From Alphaproteobacteria bacterium (GTDB taxonomy: Bacteria > Pseudomonadota > Alphaproteobacteria > CAAGCB01 > CAG-977), in contig CAAGCY010000003.1 of the NCBI GenBank assembly GCA_900768465.1, positions 62,001 to 126,000 of the forward strand: a DNA stretch of 64,000 nt, written 5' to 3'. The first letter of the stretch is position 1; every line of letters starts with the position of its first letter. Positions 60,942-64,000 of the stretch are shown here, piece by piece. A program made the translations under genes and the position numbers. The notes below the pieces were generated by a model, which saw only the letters and a list, made by a program, of their open reading frames with translations, searched no databases and was not told where the DNA came from.

Positions 60942-62693
60942 TTATTTTTCAATCGAAAAACCGTTGAAGAAAACGCGGGAATCGCGTTGTAAAAACGATT
61001 TGAACCGAGGCAGGACGCCCGTCGTTTTCAGCTTGCCCGACATTAAAAAGTCGGACAGCATTTCAAAACGCGTCGGCTGTATCGGATATTCCACCAGCGG
61101 CAAAGCCTGCTTCGCCCCGCTGAGTTCCGTCGCTTTTTCAATCGCTTGCATCAATCCGCCGATGCCGTCAATCAATCCGTTTTCAGCCGCTTGCGCCCCC
61201 GTAAAGACGCGTCCGCGCGCGACTTGGTCGATTTTTTTTGCGTCAAAGCCGCGGCGTTCGGCGACTTTTGCCGTAAAGTCGGTATAAACGCGGTCAAGGC
61301 TTTTTTCAAAAAACTTGCGCTGTTCGGGGGTGAAGTCTTTGACGGGCGAAGTCAGTCCCGCGTTTTTCCCGATATTGATGCCGGAAACGGCGATATTCAG
61401 TTTGCTCAGCAAGTCTTTGAAAACCAGCTTTCCGCCGAAAACGCCGATGGATCCCGTAATCGCCGACGGTTCGGCAAACACCGCGTCGCACCCCAAAGTC
61501 ATAAAATAACCGCCCGAAGCCGCCATGCTTGCAACCGAGCAGACGACGGGCTTGTTCTTGACGCTTTTGACATAGTTCAGTTCGCGCCACAGCGTATCCG
61601 ACGGAATATAGCCGCCCCCCGGCGAATCCAAACGCACGATAATCGCTTTGACCGTGTCGTCATCCGCGGCGTCCCGCAAATTTCCGCTGAACGTCGCCGT
61701 TCCCAACACCGACGCGTACGCGCCGCCGCCGAAAACGGAATCGCCCGTTTGGATTGTTCCCACGGCGGGGACAAGGGCGAATACGTCGTCCTTTGCCGAC
61801 GGACGGGGTTCCGTCGCATACGCATAATCGAAAAAGTCGGCAATATCCGCGTATTGTTCGCGGGCTTCGTCTTCCAGTCGGTCAAGGTATTCGACTTTGT
61901 CTATCAGCCGCAGTTTCAAAGCTTCTTCGGCAAAGTACGGTCCGTCGGTTAAAATTTTTTTCGTTGTGTCGGAGGCGATGATGCGGGCTTTGCCGATATC
62001 GGCGGCGGCTTGGGTTAAAAAGCCGTCAATCAAGCTTTTTAAATTTTCGCGCTCTGGCGCCGACATGGTTTCGCCCGTCAGCGAATCCGCCCCCGTTTTG
62101 TATTCATAGCGCGCGCCGAACGACGGATGAACGCCGATTTTTTCCAACGCTTTGCGGAAATACGGAGATTCGACCGAAATGCCCGCGACACCGATTTCCC
62201 CCGTCGGCTGCATGCGGATTTCTTTGAACGCCGTTGCCAGATAATACGCGCCAAGTCCGCCGCCCATTTCCCCGAACGACGGCGCGAAAACGACGGTGCG
62301 CTTGCCTGTTTCGCCGAACGCGATAATCGCCTCGCGGATTTCTTGGATTTGCGCCAAGCTTAAATCAACCGTCGGCAGGTATCCGATAAGCGCGGTGATT
62401 TTCGGATCTTGCGCCGCGCGATGCAGTCCCAGAACAACGTCCGCGACGGTCGGCGGATTGCCGAACGTCAGCGCGCCCGCCAAATCGGACGGGCGGTCTT
62501 CGGACAATCCCGTGTCGAACGTCAGCCGCAAAGCCGTGTTTTCTTTGAACGCAAGCGGAGTTTCCCTGTGCCACAGGGAAAACGCGGCAATCAGGCACAC
62601 AAAGACGCCGATGATGCAAAAAAAGTAATTCAAAACCGTCGCAATGCGGGAAAAAACGGATTTTTTGCTGTTGTAAACGAAGTTCAACGCCAT
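60942..62693 (-). CDS. sppA: Signal peptide peptidase SppA, 67K type
   Basis: A 583-residue membrane serine protease with tandem domains, like E. coli SppA (618). One membrane helix is at about 20-42. The catalytic lysine is in YEYKTGADS of the N-terminal half, the serine in SMAASGGYFMTLG of the C-terminal half, the split catalytic dyad of the long form. It clears cleaved signal peptides from the membrane. aroC ends upstream, and the two are probably separate. Confidence 0.93.
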   Translation of the reverse strand: MALNFVYNSKKSVFSRIATVLNYFFCIIGVFVCLIAAFSLWHRETPLAFKENTALRLTFDTGLSEDRPSDLAGALTFGNPPTVADVVLGLHRAAQDPKITALIGYLPTVDLSLAQIQEIREAIIAFGETGKRTVVFAPSFGEMGGGLGAYYLATAFKEIRMQPTGEIGVAGISVESPYFRKALEKIGVHPSFGARYEYKTGADSLTGETMSAPERENLKSLIDGFLTQAAADIGKARIIASDTTKKILTDGPYFAEEALKLRLIDKVEYLDRLEDEAREQYADIADFFDYAYATEPRPSAKDDVFALVPAVGTIQTGDSVFGGGAYASVLGTATFSGNLRDAADDDTVKAIIVRLDSPGGGYIPSDTLWRELNYVKSVKNKPVVCSVASMAASGGYFMTLGCDAVFAEPSAITGSIGVFGGKLVFKDLLSKLNIAVSGINIGKNAGLTSPVKDFTPEQRKFFEKSLDRVYTDFTAKVAERRGFDAKKIDQVARGRVFTGAQAAENGLIDGIGGLMQAIEKATELSGAKQALPLVEYPIQPTRFEMLSDFLMSGKLKTTGVLPRFKSFLQRDSRVFFNGFSIEK

Positions 62694-62712
62694 GGCGCGC
62701 CCCCTTGAAGTG

Positions 62713-63738
62713 TCAGGCGGATAACGCCTTTAAACGTAAAAAATGGTCGAACAGAACGCACCACATCATTGATTCGGCGACGGGGACGGCGCGCAAAGCG
62801 ACGCACGGATCATGTCTGCCATTCGTTTGGATGGAAACGTTTTGCAAATCCTTGGAAACGGTTTTCAGCGGCGAACCGACGGACGGCGTGGGTTTGACGG
62901 CGATGCGGGCGATGATGTCCTGTCCCGTCGATATGCCGCCCAAAATGCCGCCCGCATGGTTGGATGAAAAAGAAATGCCGTTCGGAGCGTCGGGATTTGC
63001 CCGCATTTCGTCGGCGTTTTCCACTCCCGTCAAAGCGGCGCAGGCAAAACCGTCGCCGATTTCGACACCTTTGACGGCGTTGATGCTCATCAGCGCTTTT
63101 GCCAAATCGGCGTCCAGTTTGTCGTAAACGGGTTCGCCCAATCCCGCGGGAAAGCCGCTTGCCGTCAGTTCTATAACGCCGCCGACCGAGTTTTGCGCCG
63201 CAATCGCTTGTTCAATCACGGCTTTGAATCGGGCGGGATCGGTTTCCGTTCCGATTTGAACCGGCTTTCCTGTGACGGAAAGGGGCTTGTCATACAGATG
63301 TTTGAACGCTTTTTCGGCGACCGCCCCCGCCGCGACGCGCATTGCCGTTTCCCGTGCGGAAGCCCGTCCGCCGCCCCGCCAATCGCGGATGCCGTATTTC
63401 AGAAAATAGGAAACGTCCGCATGCGCGGGTCTGAATTTGTCGGCGATTTCGGCGTAATCCGCGGAATGTTGATCGGCGTTTTTAATCAAAAGGGCTATCG
63501 GCGTTCCCGTCGTCAGCCCGTTGAAAGTTCCCGACAGAATTTCGACCGTATCCGATTCCTTGCGCGCCGTCGTCAAAGCGCTTTGCCCCGGTTTGCGGCG
63601 GTCAAGCGCGGGCTGAATGTCGGATTCGGTCAAAGGGATTTGCGGGGGAACGCCGTCGATGACACAACCGATGGCTTTGCCGTGGCTTTCGCCGAACGTC
63701 GTAAAGCGGTACAGTGTCCCGAATCCGTTCCCCGCCAT
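62713..63738 (-). CDS. aroC: Chorismate synthase
   Basis: Last common step of aromatic synthesis, FMN-dependent, 341 residues. TFGESHGKAIGCVIDG, RRKPGQS, GGGRASARETAMRVAAGA and GISTGQDI are the family motifs. It starts 3 nt after the fabI stop, the usual fabI-aroC pairing of alphaproteobacteria. It works directly after AroA (40440-41771). Confidence 0.97.
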   Translation of the reverse strand: MAGNGFGTLYRFTTFGESHGKAIGCVIDGVPPQIPLTESDIQPALDRRKPGQSALTTARKESDTVEILSGTFNGLTTGTPIALLIKNADQHSADYAEIADKFRPAHADVSYFLKYGIRDWRGGGRASARETAMRVAAGAVAEKAFKHLYDKPLSVTGKPVQIGTETDPARFKAVIEQAIAAQNSVGGVIELTASGFPAGLGEPVYDKLDADLAKALMSINAVKGVEIGDGFACAALTGVENADEMRANPDAPNGISFSSNHAGGILGGISTGQDIIARIAVKPTPSVGSPLKTVSKDLQNVSIQTNGRHDPCVALRAVPVAESMMWCVLFDHFLRLKALSA

Positions 63739-63740
63739 AA

Positions 63741-64000
63741 TCAGTTTTCGCCTTTGTGCGCGAAAGCGGTCAGCATGTCCGCCAGCTGCGGCGCGCTGTC
63801 GATGTTGAGCATGCCGACTTTGTTGTAGCCGCAGTCAACGTGAACGGTTTCGCCCGTAACACCGCTTGCCAGATCGCTGAGCAGGTAAACGGCGGATTTG
63901 CCCACGTCTTCGATGGTGACGTTGCGCATCAAGGGGGCGTTGTATTCGTTCCAGTTCAAAATGACGCGGAAATCGCCCACGCCCGACGCCGCCAAAGTCT
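63741..64000 (-). CDS. fabI: Enoyl-ACP reductase FabI, N-terminus cut by window edge
   Basis: The last 86 residues or so of FabI, NADH-dependent enoyl-ACP reductase of fatty acid synthesis. ASGVGDFRVILNWNEYNAPL, LMRNVTIEDVGKSAVYLLSD and GVTGETVHVDCGYNKVGM match the C-terminal third of the family. The catalytic tyrosine and lysine lie outside the window. The gene runs off the right edge. Confidence 0.93.
   Translation of the reverse strand, partial: TLAASGVGDFRVILNWNEYNAPLMRNVTIEDVGKSAVYLLSDLASGVTGETVHVDCGYNKVGMLNIDSAPQLADMLTAFAHKGEN

Noticed and set aside
1..64000. CRISPR arrays, insertion sequences, prophage
   Set aside because: No regularly spaced 20-40-bp repeats beyond the three short operator-like copies at 9027-9105, no transposase or phage structural genes.

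Overview
The window is a gene-dense stretch of an alphaproteobacterial chromosome. The lineage call is an inference from family content and synteny: chvI-chvG-hprK-EIIA-HPr, a FYDLN-acid (TIGR02300-type) gene divergent from aroA-cmk-rpsA, trcR (DUF1013) beside gapR (DUF2312), and miaB-phoH-ybeY-lnt. A flavo-diiron protein, the LL-diaminopimelate aminotransferase DapL and a complete N-type ATPase operon are less usual for the class. They suggest a low-oxygen, possibly host-associated or gut lineage. I see no tRNA, rRNA, insertion sequence, prophage or CRISPR array. Almost everything is intact housekeeping sequence with a few accessory modules.

Layout. 1-5.7 kb: partial mutY (-), a DUF805 membrane protein, a first aminopeptidase N (pepN), gltX (-). 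5.9-9.1 kb: a small KTSC-like protein, a DUF2130 protein, and a reverse-strand AAA/DUF4143 ATPase whose promoter sits among three 12-bp direct repeats spaced exactly 33 bp. 9.1-12.7 kb: a DinG/XPD-like helicase (-) and an outer-membrane barrel protein. 12.8-24.4 kb: one long co-oriented run: hypothetical gene, dapL, dapF, an unusual Clp/Hsp100 ATPase without N- and M-domains, the N-ATPase genes atpDCQRBEFAG, and an FtsB-like gene. 24.4-28 kb: pgpA (-), an M23 peptidase overlapping a bactofilin, a hypothetical gene, trcR and gapR. 28.1-31 kb: a second pepN. 31.1-35.7 kb: a tight three-gene unit of a secreted protein, a pentapeptide-repeat protein and a VirD4/TraG-type coupling ATPase. 35.8-41.8 kb: a flavo-diiron protein, then reverse-strand aroA-cmk-glycosylase, a 575-bp gap with a palindromic repeat, and rpsA. 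41.9-47.6 kb: FYDLN-acid protein, Sel1 protein, miaB, phoH, ybeY, lnt and a 47-residue lipoprotein. 47.6-53.8 kb (-): chvI-chvG-hprK-EIIA-HPr-EI and an ankyrin membrane protein. 53.9-64 kb: rlmN, small membrane proteins and lipoproteins, yfgM-bamB-der, an alpha/beta hydrolase, an OmpA-like lipoprotein, sppA, aroC and partial fabI.

Most notable are the complete N-ATPase, whose c subunit carries two carboxylates and whose b subunit appears to carry a delta-like tail; the Clp ATPase directly upstream, whose first AAA+ ring looks inactive; and the coupling-protein/pentapeptide-repeat module, which has no other secretion genes nearby. All gene calls rest on reading motifs and synteny by eye; no database search was run.
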